Below are positions 45,719-55,429 of a stretch of DNA of 64,000 nucleotides, one piece after another. The notes beneath the pieces are model-generated. The model was not told the origin of the DNA. It did not search any database and saw nothing but the letters and a program-made list of their open reading frames with translations. Origin of the DNA: Hymenobacter norwichensis DSM 15439 (lineage in GTDB: Bacteria; Bacteroidota; Bacteroidia; Cytophagales; Hymenobacteraceae). Within the stretch, counting starts at the first letter, position 1. Each line of letters opens with the position of its first letter. The stretch is taken from positions 763,718 to 827,717 of the forward strand of contig NZ_ATVL01000008.1 in assembly GCF_000420705.1 (NCBI RefSeq). Direction: 5' to 3'. The translations under genes and the position numbers were made by a program.

Positions 45719-45945
45719 AAGCGCCGCCCGGCGCGACATGTGTACCCGTACCAGTTACCGGTTATGCTGAAACCTGTTCAGCGTAGCTGGTTTATTTAGT
45801 ATAAGGCAAACGTTTGCGGCACAGCTTGCCAACGAGCTCCTGGTTCTTACTGGATTCGTGCTTCTCATACATAAAATTTCCCACTTCGAGGCCGTGGAGG
45901 GGGATTTAGGGCTAAGCTGAGCTTTTTATTCCCAGGGGGTCCGCC

Positions 45946-45953
45946 TATCTTTG
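45946..45953 (+). promoter_or_regulatory. -7 promoter box of the M16 peptidase gene
   Basis: TATCTTTG, exact TAnnTTTG, 48 bp before the GTG start at 46001. Confidence 0.6.
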
Positions 45954-46000
45954 ACTCCTTAATCCCGTTCTAAACTGCTTACTGCCGCGCCAGCCAACTT

Positions 46001-48973
46001 GTGAAAAAAACTTCTCTGCTTCTCATTCCAGTGCTGGCAACTCTCGGCCTCACGCAGTGCCAAACCAGCAAGCCCAGCGCCTCGGCCACTACCACCGCCC
46101 CCACCGTTGATGCAGCTCCGGCCAAGCAGAAAGACTACAAGTACCAAACCGTAGAAGGCGACCCACTCAAAGCGCGCATCTACACCCTGGATAACGGCCT
46201 GACCGTTTACCTCTCTGATTACGAAGACGCCCCGCGCATCCAGACGTATCTGGCGGTGCGCGCCGGCTCCAAGAATGACCCTGCCACGGCTACCGGCCTA
46301 GCGCACTACCTGGAGCACATGGTGTTCAAGGGTACGTCCAAGCTAGGCACCCAAAACTGGGCCGCCGAAAAAACCGAGTTGGACAAGATTGAGGCGCTGT
46401 ACGAGCAGTACCGCAGCCAGCGCAACGACCCCGCCGCTCGCAAGCGCACCTACCATCAAATAGACTCGATTTCCAGCGTAGCGGCCAAGTACGCCGTGGC
46501 CAGCGAGTACGACAAGGTGATGGGCGCCATTGGCGCAAAAGGCTCCAATGCCTACACTTCCGTCGAGCAGACGGTGTACCAGGAAGACATTCCGAGCAAC
46601 CAGATTGAGAAGTGGGCCGCCATCCAGAGTGAGCGGCTAGGCGAGATGGTACCGCGCCTGTTCCACACCGAGTTGGAGGCCGTATACGAGGAGAAGAACC
46701 GAGGCCTCGATAACGACTTCTCGAAGGAGTTTGAGGCGCTGAACGGCAGCTTGTTCCTGAAGCACCCGTACGGCACCCAAACCACCATTGGTACCATCGA
46801 GCACCTGCAAAATCCGTCCATTACGGAGATTAAGCGGTATTTCGAGAAGTACTACGTGCCCAACAACGTGGCGCTATGCCTCAGCGGCGACCTGGACTAC
46901 GACCAGACCATCCGCATCATCGACCAGTATTTCGGCAAGCTGCAAAGCAAGCCGGTGCCAGCGTTTGAGGTAGCACAAGAAGCGCCCATTACGGCGCCCA
47001 TTGTGAAGGAAATAGTGGGCCCCGATGCTGAAAACGTGATGCTCGGCTTCCGTTTCCCCGGCTCTACCTCCCGCGAGGCGCTGGTGCTGCGCATGATGGA
47101 CAAGATTCTGACCAACGGGCAGGCCGGCTTGATTGACCTCAACCTTAACCAGCAGCAGAAGGTATTGCAGGCGGCTTCTTTCACGATGCTCAACAACGAC
47201 TACAGCGCCCACGTGCTGTACGCCACCCCACGCCAGGGCCAGAAATTGGAAGAGGTGCGCGGCCTGCTGTTGGCGCAGCTCGACAAAGTGAAAAAAGGCG
47301 ACTTTCCGGAGTGGCTGATTCCAGCCATCATCAACAACGAGAAGCTGCAACGCACCAAGAGCTACGAAAGCAACGAAGCCCGCGCCGGTGCCTTCGTTGA
47401 TGCCTTTGTGGCGCGGCAAAACTGGCAGGATTACCTCAAGCAAATCAACGACTTCGGCACCATTACCAAGGAAGAAGTGATGCGCGTGGCCAACCAGTAT
47501 TACGGCCCCGGCTACGCTGTTATCAACAAGCGGACCGGCAAAGACCCCAACGCGGTGAAGGTGGTGAAGCCCGCCATTACGCCCGTGCCCGTGAACCGCG
47601 AAGTGGCCTCCGACTTCTACAAGCAGGTAACTGGCCTCAGCGCCCCTGACCTGCAGCCGGTGTTTCTGGATTACAAGAAGGATATTCAGGAAACCAAGCT
47701 GGCTTCGGGCATTCCGGTGTTCTACACCCGCAACACCGAAAACAACCTCTTCAACCTATACTACCTGCTCGACCTGGGCACCAACAACGACCCCAAGTTG
47801 GGCCTCGCCGCCGACTACCTCCAGTACCTCGGCACCGATAAGTACTCGGCCGAGCAGTTGCAGCAGGAGTTCTACAAGCTGGGTTGCTCATTTGCGGTAA
47901 GCAGCGGCCAGGACCGGATTTACGTGAGCCTCAGTGGCCTCGACAGCAACATGGAGCCGGCGTTGCAGTTGTTCGAAAGCGTGCTGAACGCGCCCAAGCC
48001 CGATGCCGCTGCCCTCAAGAACATGGTGGCCGGCGTGCTGAAGTCGCGCCAGGATGCCAAGCTCAACAAGCAGGTGATATTGAGTCAGGCCATGGTGAAC
48101 TTCGCCAAGTACGGCCCCAAGAACCCGTTCACTACCCAGCTCAGCGAGAAAGAGCTGAAGGCCCTGAAACCTGAGCAGCTTACGGCCCTCGTCAAGAGTA
48201 TCCCGACCTATCAGCACCGCGTGCTGTATTATGGGCCGCGTGCAGCCGATGGCCTCACAACTACGCTGAACACTACGCACCGCGTGCCCGCCAAGCTCAC
48301 GCCGGTACCAGCCAACAAAGACTTCGCGGAGCAACCTATGAACTCGCGTAAGGTCTATTGGGTGGACTACAATATGGTGCAGGCCGAAATCCTATTCCTG
48401 AGCAAAGGCCCCGTCTACGACAAAGCCATTGTGCCAACTACCAGCCTCTACAACGAGTATTTCGGCGGCAGCATGGGCAGTATCGTGTTTCAGGAACTGC
48501 GCGAATCGAAGGCGCTGGCCTACTCGGCTTCGTCGCGCTTTGCTAATGCAGATAAGGTGGGCCGCAGCAGCTACAACATGAGCTACATCGGTACGCAGAG
48601 CGACAAGTTGCCCGAGGCTATGGCGGGCATGAACACCTTGCTCAATGACATGCCGGTGGCCGAAGCCAACCTGCAAATCGCCAAAAACGCCATCCGCAAC
48701 AGCATTGCCACGGAGCGCATCACCAAGTCCGACGTCCTGTTCAGCTACGAGCGCGCCAAGCGCCTCGGCCTCGACTACGATTTGCGCCGCGACGTGTATG
48801 ACCAAACCCCCAACATGAGCTTCGCCGACCTGCAAAAATTCCAGCAGGCGCGCGTGAAAGGTCAGAACCAGACCATCTTGGTCATTGGCTCGAAAGACCG
48901 CCTCAATTTCAAGGAGCTAGCCAAATACGGCCAGCTTCAGCAACTCACGCTGAAAGAGATTTTCGGCTACTGA
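46001..48973 (+). CDS. M16-family zinc metallopeptidase lipoprotein
   Basis: A 990-residue two-lobed insulinase/pitrilysin peptidase. The GTG at 46001 starts MKKTSLLLIP with lipobox LTQC (Cys20); no suitable in-frame ATG precedes it. The N-terminal active half carries the inverted zinc motif HYLEH (His102, Glu105, His106) in GLAHYLEHMVFKG and the third ligand in ELEAVYEEKNRG; an insertion of about 60 residues between them (about 120-180) is typical of this Bacteroidota group. The C-terminal lobe lacks the zinc motif and helps form the peptide chamber. It probably degrades small peptides in the periplasm. Confidence 0.95.
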   Translation: MKKTSLLLIPVLATLGLTQCQTSKPSASATTTAPTVDAAPAKQKDYKYQTVEGDPLKARIYTLDNGLTVYLSDYEDAPRIQTYLAVRAGSKNDPATATGLAHYLEHMVFKGTSKLGTQNWAAEKTELDKIEALYEQYRSQRNDPAARKRTYHQIDSISSVAAKYAVASEYDKVMGAIGAKGSNAYTSVEQTVYQEDIPSNQIEKWAAIQSERLGEMVPRLFHTELEAVYEEKNRGLDNDFSKEFEALNGSLFLKHPYGTQTTIGTIEHLQNPSITEIKRYFEKYYVPNNVALCLSGDLDYDQTIRIIDQYFGKLQSKPVPAFEVAQEAPITAPIVKEIVGPDAENVMLGFRFPGSTSREALVLRMMDKILTNGQAGLIDLNLNQQQKVLQAASFTMLNNDYSAHVLYATPRQGQKLEEVRGLLLAQLDKVKKGDFPEWLIPAIINNEKLQRTKSYESNEARAGAFVDAFVARQNWQDYLKQINDFGTITKEEVMRVANQYYGPGYAVINKRTGKDPNAVKVVKPAITPVPVNREVASDFYKQVTGLSAPDLQPVFLDYKKDIQETKLASGIPVFYTRNTENNLFNLYYLLDLGTNNDPKLGLAADYLQYLGTDKYSAEQLQQEFYKLGCSFAVSSGQDRIYVSLSGLDSNMEPALQLFESVLNAPKPDAAALKNMVAGVLKSRQDAKLNKQVILSQAMVNFAKYGPKNPFTTQLSEKELKALKPEQLTALVKSIPTYQHRVLYYGPRAADGLTTTLNTTHRVPAKLTPVPANKDFAEQPMNSRKVYWVDYNMVQAEILFLSKGPVYDKAIVPTTSLYNEYFGGSMGSIVFQELRESKALAYSASSRFANADKVGRSSYNMSYIGTQSDKLPEAMAGMNTLLNDMPVAEANLQIAKNAIRNSIATERITKSDVLFSYERAKRLGLDYDLRRDVYDQTPNMSFADLQKFQQARVKGQNQTILVIGSKDRLNFKELAKYGQLQQLTLKEIFGY

Positions 48974-48978
48974 TTTTT

Positions 48979-49067
48979 AGTGCGTAGTACCTCGGGATTG
49001 GTGCTTAGGCTGTTTCTTGAAACCAGAACAGCTTACTGTATCGACTAAGCCGCAGGTACTACGCACT
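48979..49067. repeat. 14-bp inverted repeat flanking a second stem
   Basis: AGTGCGTAGTACCT (48979-48992) pairs perfectly with AGGTACTACGCACT (49054-49067). Between them, TTAGGCTGTTTC and GAACAGCTTA can pair too. It lies just after the peptidase stop at 48973 and 64 bp before icd; a transcript end or a dispersed repeat is likely. Confidence 0.7.
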
Positions 49068-49130
49068 ATGCCCTAAAAACTAACTATCAAAACACCAGTA
49101 ACCGTCACTTTACAACTGACACCTTTCCAA

Positions 49131-50393
<1,263 letters not shown>

Positions 50394-50420
50394 TAGCTTG
50401 GCAGTAGCCACTTAAACAAT

Positions 50421-50458
50421 AAAACCCCGCGTTGGCTATAAGGCTGACGCGGGGTTTT
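50421..50458 (+). terminator. Rho-independent terminator of icd
   Basis: AAAACCCCGCGT pairs with ACGCGGGGTTTT around a 14-nt loop; the right arm ends in TTTT. Located 28 bp after the stop. Confidence 0.9.
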
Positions 50459-50588
50459 GCTTGAATAAGCATCCAGCAAAATTCTACCACCCATTTTCCG
50501 TATCTGATTTATCTGTTACGAGCCACGCTTCGCTAAACATGCCTAGCACTGGTTATATACTATACTAACATACCGCATGCCACCATAA

Positions 50589-50626
50589 CGCAGGGCGGGC
50601 AACTCATAGGGGCTGCCCGCTCTGCG
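50589..50626 (-). terminator. Rho-independent terminator of the DUF4397-like lipoprotein gene
   Basis: CGCAGGGCGGGCA pairs with TGCCCGCTCTGCG (one G-T wobble) and, on the minus strand, is preceded by T-rich coding-end sequence. It sits 18 bp past the stop at 50644. Confidence 0.8.
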
Positions 50627-50643
50627 TCTAGATAAAAAGACAG

Positions 50644-51369
50644 CTATTCATCTACCACCACATCAAAGGCGAGCTTCTCGGAGACGGCGGCATCTGGGTA
50701 GGTGCTCCCGCGCAATACCAGGGTGTAGGCCTTACCAGACGCTAGAGCAGTTGATTGGGTGAACAGTTGCGCCTGTGTACTATTGGTACGGGTAGTTTGC
50801 AGCGTATACGTGCGGGCATCCACGGCCTGATAGCTCGTGACGTTGCCCCAAGTCACTTCCGAGTACAAGGGCGCGCTGGCTTGCGGCTCCTCGATACGCA
50901 CCGGCGTCGGTTCAGCAGCCACGTTCAGCACCCGGACGTAGGCTTTGCCGGCAACGGGAGTAGGTAGAGCCTGTTCTTCCACCAGCCGAGCTTGGCTCAT
51001 CGTGCCGGCACTGTACGTGAAAAGGGAATAACGCTTGTCTTTGGCCACGACGAGCGAATTGATTTGCACCCACCCGCTACCCGTAGAATAAGGCAGCAGT
51101 ATCTGCACCACTGGCTTGCCTACCGTCACCGCTTGGTACGGTGCAGCCGCGCCTGCCACCGCGGCTGGTCCTAGCTCTTTGCTATCTACAACTAAGCGAA
51201 TAGAGCCACCTGGCACCAGCTGCTGACCGGCTCCTATAGCCAAATTGTTGACGATACGGACCTGACCTTGCTCAACAACTGGTGGCGTAGGTTGTGGTAA
51301 TTCGTTGTTGTCGTGGCAGGCGGCGAGCAGCGGAAAAGCGGCCAAGAACAGGCGTAAGGAGTGTTTCAT
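50644..51369 (-). CDS. DUF4397-like lipoprotein
   Basis: A 241-residue lipoprotein starting MKHSLRLFL with lipobox LAAC. The mature part has two similar beta-rich halves: the first with VRIVNNLAIG and VDSKELGP, the second with YVRVLNVAAEPTPVRIEE and TSYQAVDARTYTLQ. The VRIxNxA and YxxVxxGxYxL pattern is that of DUF4397 domains in Bacteroidota surface lipoproteins. Function unknown. The start was set at the Met before the signal; upstream in-frame sequence is unlike a protein N-terminus. Confidence 0.72.
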   Translation of the reverse strand: MKHSLRLFLAAFPLLAACHDNNELPQPTPPVVEQGQVRIVNNLAIGAGQQLVPGGSIRLVVDSKELGPAAVAGAAAPYQAVTVGKPVVQILLPYSTGSGWVQINSLVVAKDKRYSLFTYSAGTMSQARLVEEQALPTPVAGKAYVRVLNVAAEPTPVRIEEPQASAPLYSEVTWGNVTSYQAVDARTYTLQTTRTNSTQAQLFTQSTALASGKAYTLVLRGSTYPDAAVSEKLAFDVVVDE

Positions 51370-51654
51370 ATGGAGGCGGATAGTGGGAATGGTATTCAGC
51401 AAGTTCCAAACACTGTGCCACCATGAATTAGCTTTGCGAACATGCTGGTGCCATCGTTTTTTATTTGAAGCAAGCCTAGCGACTCTCAACGTAGTTAAGT
51501 GAAGCATCACACATTTAACTAAATGCTTCTCTCTCTTCACAAAAGACTATTCCAATGAATAATGAGTATACAGCTCCTCAGCTGATTTGACGTGCGAGTA
51601 ATTACTACAATACACGGCTACAGTGATATTTTTTCTGCTTTTTAGTTCCACTAT
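51370..51654. other. Gene-free AT-rich stretch before the tRNA-like gene
   Basis: About 285 bp with low GC. No convincing reading frame on either strand. It contains the 5' flank of the DUF4397-like gene and leads into the promoter at 51655. Confidence 0.5.
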
Positions 51655-51685
51655 TTTGCCTTTTAAATTTTAAAGCCTACTTTTG
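51655..51685 (+). promoter_or_regulatory. Consensus Bacteroidota promoter of the tRNA-like RNA
   Basis: TTTG at 51655-51658 (-33) and TACTTTTG at 51678-51685 (-7) match TTTG-N19-TAnnTTTG with exactly 19 nt spacing. The predicted start, about 51690, lies just before a leader hairpin (CCGAACGC/GCGTTCGG, 51693-51713). Confidence 0.8.
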
Positions 51686-51720
51686 TAATTCTCCGAACGC
51701 AAGTGGCGTTCGGAAGACCT

Positions 51721-51835
51721 TGTAGAATGATGAAACTGGCAGACATACCCTCCTCTCTCGGGGGTGGTGATTCGGGAAAAACTGGTCCGGCGGCCGGCTA
51801 ACCACACCGTGGAGGTTCGAATCCTTCTTCTACAG
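51721..51835 (+). ncRNA. tRNA-like RNA with anticodon CTC and oversized variable arm
   Basis: A 115-nt cloverleaf. Acceptor TGTAGAA (51721-51727) pairs perfectly with TTCTACA (51828-51834), then G73. T8 and G9 are followed by a 3-bp D stem (ATG/CAT) with an 11-nt loop containing CTGGCAGA as in tRNA-Leu. Anticodon stem CCCTC/GGGGG encloses loop CTCTCTC: U33 is present, the anticodon is CTC and position 37 is a pyrimidine. T arm GGAGG-TTCGAAT-CCTTC is normal. The 46-nt variable region folds as GGTG/CACC, a 13-nt bulge and a TGGTCCGG hairpin, far longer than tRNA-Ser or -Leu arms. It could be a diverged tRNA, an allo-tRNA-like molecule, a pseudogene or a regulatory RNA. Confidence 0.6.
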
Positions 51836-51841
51836 CTGTAT

Positions 51842-51902
51842 AAAAGACCGATTGAAACCCCAAGCACCTGAAGTGCCGCTGGTTTTAATCGGTCTTTTTT
51901 CG
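51842..51902 (+). terminator. Rho-independent terminator of the tRNA-like RNA
   Basis: AAAAGACCGATTGAAACC (51842-51859) pairs with GGTTTTAATCGGTCTTTT (51881-51898), 18 bp with one wobble, followed by more T. The 21-nt loop holds a small GCAC/GTGC stem. It begins 7 nt after the tRNA-like 3' end. Confidence 0.93.
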
Positions 51903-51958
51903 TTGATGCCTGGTATTGCCAGAAGATGGCAAAGCGCCTCTAGCAGCTAGAAAGCTAA

Positions 51959-52348
51959 TTACAGGATGGAAAGGCTGTTGGGTCGTAGGCGGGCGCTAAA
52001 CACTTGCGCAATGCTACCAGCTCGAAGCTTGGCGGTTTCTGCTACTGGCCCCTCAAACAATTCTTCCACTGTACGAAGGAACAGGCTTAGCCACTGCTCG
52101 AAATGCGAGTCATTGATAGGCAAGGGAATGTGCTTGAGAAAAGGCCGACCTTGGTAGCGGGTGGTATGCAACAACAGGCCGCTCCAGAAGTCATACATCT
52201 TCGGCAGATGAGTTGGCCAATCAACATGGGCAAAGTCGTTGAACACGGGGGCCAGCAACGCGTCAGCGTTGACCTTGTGGTAGAACGTGTCGACCAACAG
52301 TTGTACATCGGCTTCAGTCTCGATATCGGAGCGGGTGCTATGGCTCAT
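51959..52348 (-). CDS. Group III truncated haemoglobin
   Basis: A 129-residue globin starting MSHSTRSDIE. It has the group III pattern: LVDTFYHKVNADALLAPVF for helices B-C/E start, MYDFWSGLLLH for helix E, and LPINDSHFEQWLSLF carrying the proximal His (F8), which binds haem iron. Group III globins are linked to oxygen or nitric-oxide chemistry at low oxygen. The upstream in-frame sequence to 52543 has no globin similarity and overlaps the divergent lipoprotein promoter region. Confidence 0.92.
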   Translation of the reverse strand: MSHSTRSDIETEADVQLLVDTFYHKVNADALLAPVFNDFAHVDWPTHLPKMYDFWSGLLLHTTRYQGRPFLKHIPLPINDSHFEQWLSLFLRTVEELFEGPVAETAKLRAGSIAQVFSARLRPNSLSIL

Positions 52349-52530
52349 GTAGTAGATTAAGTAATGGGCAACAAGTTGGCTAAATAGACCACTAGCAGCA
52401 ATCTGTGCAAGCCTAGTCACGTGTTGTGGCAGAATTGGGTTACCTGCGTTGGCGTTGAGTATTAATCCTGAAGACGCTCTTTTTAGTGGTGCCGTAGCAA
52501 CAGCTGCCTGCTCAACAACAACACTTATAC

Positions 52531-52764
52531 ATGAAAAAAGCATTGTTTCTCGCCTTGGTAGCGTCTTTCTCTTTTGCCTCGTGCGGCAGCCCCGACACCA
52601 CCGAAGCTACCACAACCACCGAAAGTAGCTCTGCTACTGATTCAACCGGGCTGGAAGGCAACACCAGCCCCGAAAGCGCCAGCACTACCACTGCGCCAAC
52701 AACCCCGGAGGCCACTACCACCAGCGGCGCAGCCCCTACCGACACAATAACCATCGGCCGATAG
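52531..52764 (+). CDS. Small Ser/Thr-rich lipoprotein
   Basis: A 77-residue lipoprotein: MKKALFLALVASFSFASC (lipobox FASC, Cys18) followed by a low-complexity tail of Ser, Thr, Ala, Pro and Glu ending DTITIGR. Such tiny lipoproteins are common in Bacteroidota; the tail may be O-glycosylated at D(S/T)(A/L/V/I/M) sites, e.g. DST and DTI. Function unknown. It diverges from the haemoglobin gene. Confidence 0.75.
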   Translation: MKKALFLALVASFSFASCGSPDTTEATTTTESSSATDSTGLEGNTSPESASTTTAPTTPEATTTSGAAPTDTITIGR

Positions 52765-52789
52765 TCGGCACCCTAACCTAGCCACCATT

Positions 52790-52846
52790 AAAAGCCAGAA
52801 AGCGCGTTACCTCTACTCGTGAGAGGCAACGCGCTTTCTGGCTTTT
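52790..52846 (+). terminator. Strong Rho-independent terminator
   Basis: AAAAGCCAGAAAGCGCGTT pairs with AACGCGCTTTCTGGCTTTT, extended by CCTCT/AGAGG. About 25 bp stem, 26 bp after the small lipoprotein stop; usable in both directions. Confidence 0.92.
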
Positions 52847-52962
52847 GAAACATTTTATTGAACCTAAGCTAGTGTGGAATTGGGATGCAGGCAGGCCGGT
52901 TTTCTTCCGCTCTAAGCTTGGCGCAGCGCTAAAAAACTGATTTTTCAGCTTGAAGAAGATGA

Positions 52963-53421
52963 TTATTGCGGTGCGGCCAGCTTAGCAAACTCCGCCAAGG
53001 TACCAGCCACGAAACGCTGTTTACTCTCAGTGAAAGGCGACAGGCGCTCCAAAATCCCCTGCCACGTTTCCAGCTTTTCAGCTTCTGTCAGGTCATAGTT
53101 CCACTTATATTGCCCATCCACCAGCACGAGCTTGTAAGCACTCTGTCGCCACACATAGCCTAGCAGCACCTCGTCGGTGGGCAGCCGCAGGACGCTAGTA
53201 CCATCATCTCCCACCGCCACAAAAAGGAATGTTGCGTGGTAATAACACAGCGTTCGGTAGCCTTCCTTGTCGGAAGAATATAGCGCGAACTGGCCGCTTT
53301 TCAGTTTGGCTAGTAATTGGTGCTGGCACTCCTCGCTGGTGTTGCAAAGTGGCGCGAGCGGCGGAACAGGTACCGGGGCTGGGGTTGATTTCATCAGCAG
53401 AGATACTAGTTTCCGGAACAT
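52963..53421 (-). CDS. Hypothetical protein
   Basis: A 152-residue soluble protein. A Pro-rich N-terminal stretch (APVPVPPLAP) precedes a compact domain with KLKSGQFALYSSDKEGYRTL, YHATFLFVAVGDDG and YVWRQSAYKLVLVDGQYKWNYD, which reads as a small alpha/beta domain. No signal peptide and no family recognised. It starts 10 bp after the DinB-like gene stop, so the two form an operon. Confidence 0.65.
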   Translation of the reverse strand: MFRKLVSLLMKSTPAPVPVPPLAPLCNTSEECQHQLLAKLKSGQFALYSSDKEGYRTLCYYHATFLFVAVGDDGTSVLRLPTDEVLLGYVWRQSAYKLVLVDGQYKWNYDLTEAEKLETWQGILERLSPFTESKQRFVAGTLAEFAKLAAPQ

Positions 53422-53431
53422 GGAGCGTTAT

Positions 53432-53959
53432 TTATATCAGTCCTGCCTGTACCACACGGGCCGTTACCAGCAACTGCCCCACGTGGCGCGTAGTGTGCTC
53501 GGCAGCGTGTACTAGTAGCCCAACAACCGTACTAGGCAACCCTGCCCGCCCCACCGGCCTAAACTCGGGTAGCGTGGCTTCAGGCACGGTGGACAAATAC
53601 TCCAGAAACGCACCCACGGTGGCATAAAAGTGCGCCATCAAGGCTATTGAGCTCCCCGGCGTGGTGGGCACGTCATTTTCGGCGGCAAGATAAGCTAGCT
53701 GCGCTGCCGAGAGCGGCTGATAGCAGGCATAAGTTTGCATCCGGTTGAGGACGCCGGCTAGATGGCGCAGATGAAACCCCACCGACGCCACGCCGGCTGG
53801 GCGCGCCGCTAGCAGCAAATCAGGAAAGTCTTGGAGGGCAGTTTCCACCTCTTGGCGGGCTTGCAGCAGCGCATGCGCCACGGGTTGCAGTAGGGGCGGC
53901 ACTGCAGGAACCGGGCCGCGCAGCCAGAACTCGGGCTGTGGTGTAGCGGGAGTAGTCAT
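53432..53959 (-). CDS. DinB-like four-helix metal-binding protein
   Basis: A 175-residue protein starting MTTPATPQPE. It has the DinB/YfiT four-helix layout: VGFHLRHLAGVLNRM in the second helix and LLVHAAEHTTRHVGQLL in the last, giving three His in the usual metal-site positions. The family includes thiol transferases and nuclease-like proteins; the role here is unknown. The start was set at the Met before PATPQPEFW because that is where the conserved N-terminal helix begins. Confidence 0.82.
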   Translation of the reverse strand: MTTPATPQPEFWLRGPVPAVPPLLQPVAHALLQARQEVETALQDFPDLLLAARPAGVASVGFHLRHLAGVLNRMQTYACYQPLSAAQLAYLAAENDVPTTPGSSIALMAHFYATVGAFLEYLSTVPEATLPEFRPVGRAGLPSTVVGLLVHAAEHTTRHVGQLLVTARVVQAGLI

Positions 53960-54296
53960 GTATAGGTAACCTAAACTTGGCGCTGTTGTTGGCTCGCCTA
54001 AACTGGATTTGTCGTTCCACTGTGCCACGCGGGCTGATAAGGCCTCCAGCACAGATTTTATTTCCGGCACCACAGATGTCACAATTGAAGCATAATCCAG
54101 CCCAAAAACACTCAGGCTTAAACTCGCTAAATACCCTATCAGTGGGCTATTCCCTACAATTTTAATTATATTATCTCACTATAATACCAGTCTCAAAATT
54201 AGCTATAATGTCCTTTCGCTCAGTAGCTCCCATCTCGACCTTTGATGGCATAAACGCCATCAATAGTTGCCGCTCCCACCCACACCTAGTTGCTTT
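53960..54296. other. AT-rich gene-poor stretch
   Basis: About 340 bp without a convincing gene, with a strong AT patch at 54150-54210 (TTTTAATTATATTAT). Minus-strand frames here have compositions unlike the local genes. Confidence 0.45.
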
Positions 54297-54500
54297 ATGG
54301 AACTCACCGCCCTTGCCCTCTTCTTGGCTTCCACCCCGCAAGCCCTTCCCGATTTCACGACTATTGATGGCCGGACCATCCCGCACGCAGAAGGCAAAGC
54401 GGCACTGAATAAAGGCCAGGCCGTACTTGTTGGGGGCTTGTTCGTAGGGTCGTTTCCGGCCGCCGACCACCAACATCACGCCCTATTGGTTGCGGCTTAG
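54297..54500 (+). CDS. Possible small protein of unknown function
   Basis: A 67-residue frame starting MELTALALFLAS and continuing PDFTTIDGRTIPHAEGK. Third codon positions are G/C-rich, as in neighbouring genes, and the N-terminus could be a short signal or helix. No family was recognised and there is no clear promoter. A minus-strand frame over the same DNA (54171-54479) looks worse. Confidence 0.35.
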   Translation: MELTALALFLASTPQALPDFTTIDGRTIPHAEGKAALNKGQAVLVGGLFVGSFPAADHQHHALLVAA

Positions 54501-54592
54501 GCCAACTCAGCGGTGGCTTTGCTAGATGGCGTCTTTCGGCTTATTTGCTGAAAGGTGTTTGCTGCGTTGGCACGCTCAAGAAAATGCTGGCA

Positions 54593-55007
54593 CTATTCAG
54601 CTAGGGTGCGCCGGAAATGTAGCTGAAGAATATCATTGATTTTCTCTCTAGTAAGTGGCTTACTAACCAAGCCTGCAATGCCTAGCTCGTCTAGGCGGCT
54701 TAGGTCGCGCGCATCCATTGTGGTGGTCAGCATGATGATTACGGTGGGCGCGGATTGTACCAGCGGAAGCTGTTTATATGCTTCCAGAAACTCGATACCG
54801 TTCATGCCCTGCATGTTCACGTCCAGCAGCACCAGCGCCGGCTTGAGGGGGTCGGTGGGTTTGGTTAGCAACCCCAGGCAGGGCCTGAGCGCCATCTTCC
54901 GCAGTCACCAAATGATCGGTGACGCCAAGCTGTTTGAGTAGCAATTCATTGAGGAAGTTGTTTGTCGAATCGTCACCAACCAGCAGGATACTCGATAATT
55001 TTTCCAT
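54593..55007 (-). pseudogene. Response regulator receiver gene broken by a frameshift
   Basis: The first frame (55007 to about 54885) encodes MEKLSSILLVGDDSTNNFLNEL...TAEDGAQAL; the second (about 54890 to 54593) continues LLTKPTDPLKPALVLLDVNM through to the end. Together they make one stand-alone receiver of about 135 residues with the phospho-acceptor Asp in LLDVNM, Thr in MLTTT and Lys in VSKPL. The frames meet at a GGGG run near 54882; removing one G restores one frame. The usual first acidic residue of LVDDD is Gly here (LVGDD). It may be a true pseudogene or a sequencing error. Confidence 0.75.
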
Positions 55008-55429
55008 TAACTCGGGAGTGAGTGTACGCTTGTTTAGCGGGGTAGCGCAACTGGGAGAGTGGCGCCTGTGTGGCTGGCGCTGCGCCGATCTGGTAGCCCC
55101 GCTTTTGCAACAGCCATTTGATCAAACAGCACAGGAGCCCAGAGCACTATACGCAGCCGGTTAGGCGTTGGCACATCGAAACTACGCTTACCGTTGCTAT
55201 GCCCTCAGGACCAGGCTGTTGTATTAATAGTTGCAGCAATATTTATCCGGTTTAGCAAGGAATCCTCATGAAACCTCTGTTGCTGGTTAGCTAGTAGGAT
55301 TAGACATGGCTAGATGGTTTCGCAGCTAGTTGAACTACCACCCAGACAGCTGGCTACTTGCCATCGGAGTCCGGTTGAAATTCAGTAGTTTTCTCTTCGA
55401 TTCTACCCTTTCCACTTTTCTTATCCGCT
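55008..55429. other. Intergenic region without recognised features
   Basis: About 420 bp. I see no gene of convincing composition, no strong hairpin and no exact promoter box. It separates the broken response regulator from the next plus-strand gene. Confidence 0.5.

Noticed and set aside
54171..54479. 102-codon minus-strand frame
   Set aside because: Mixed composition without a fold-like pattern; the opposite-strand frame at 54297 has better codon use, though it is also uncertain.
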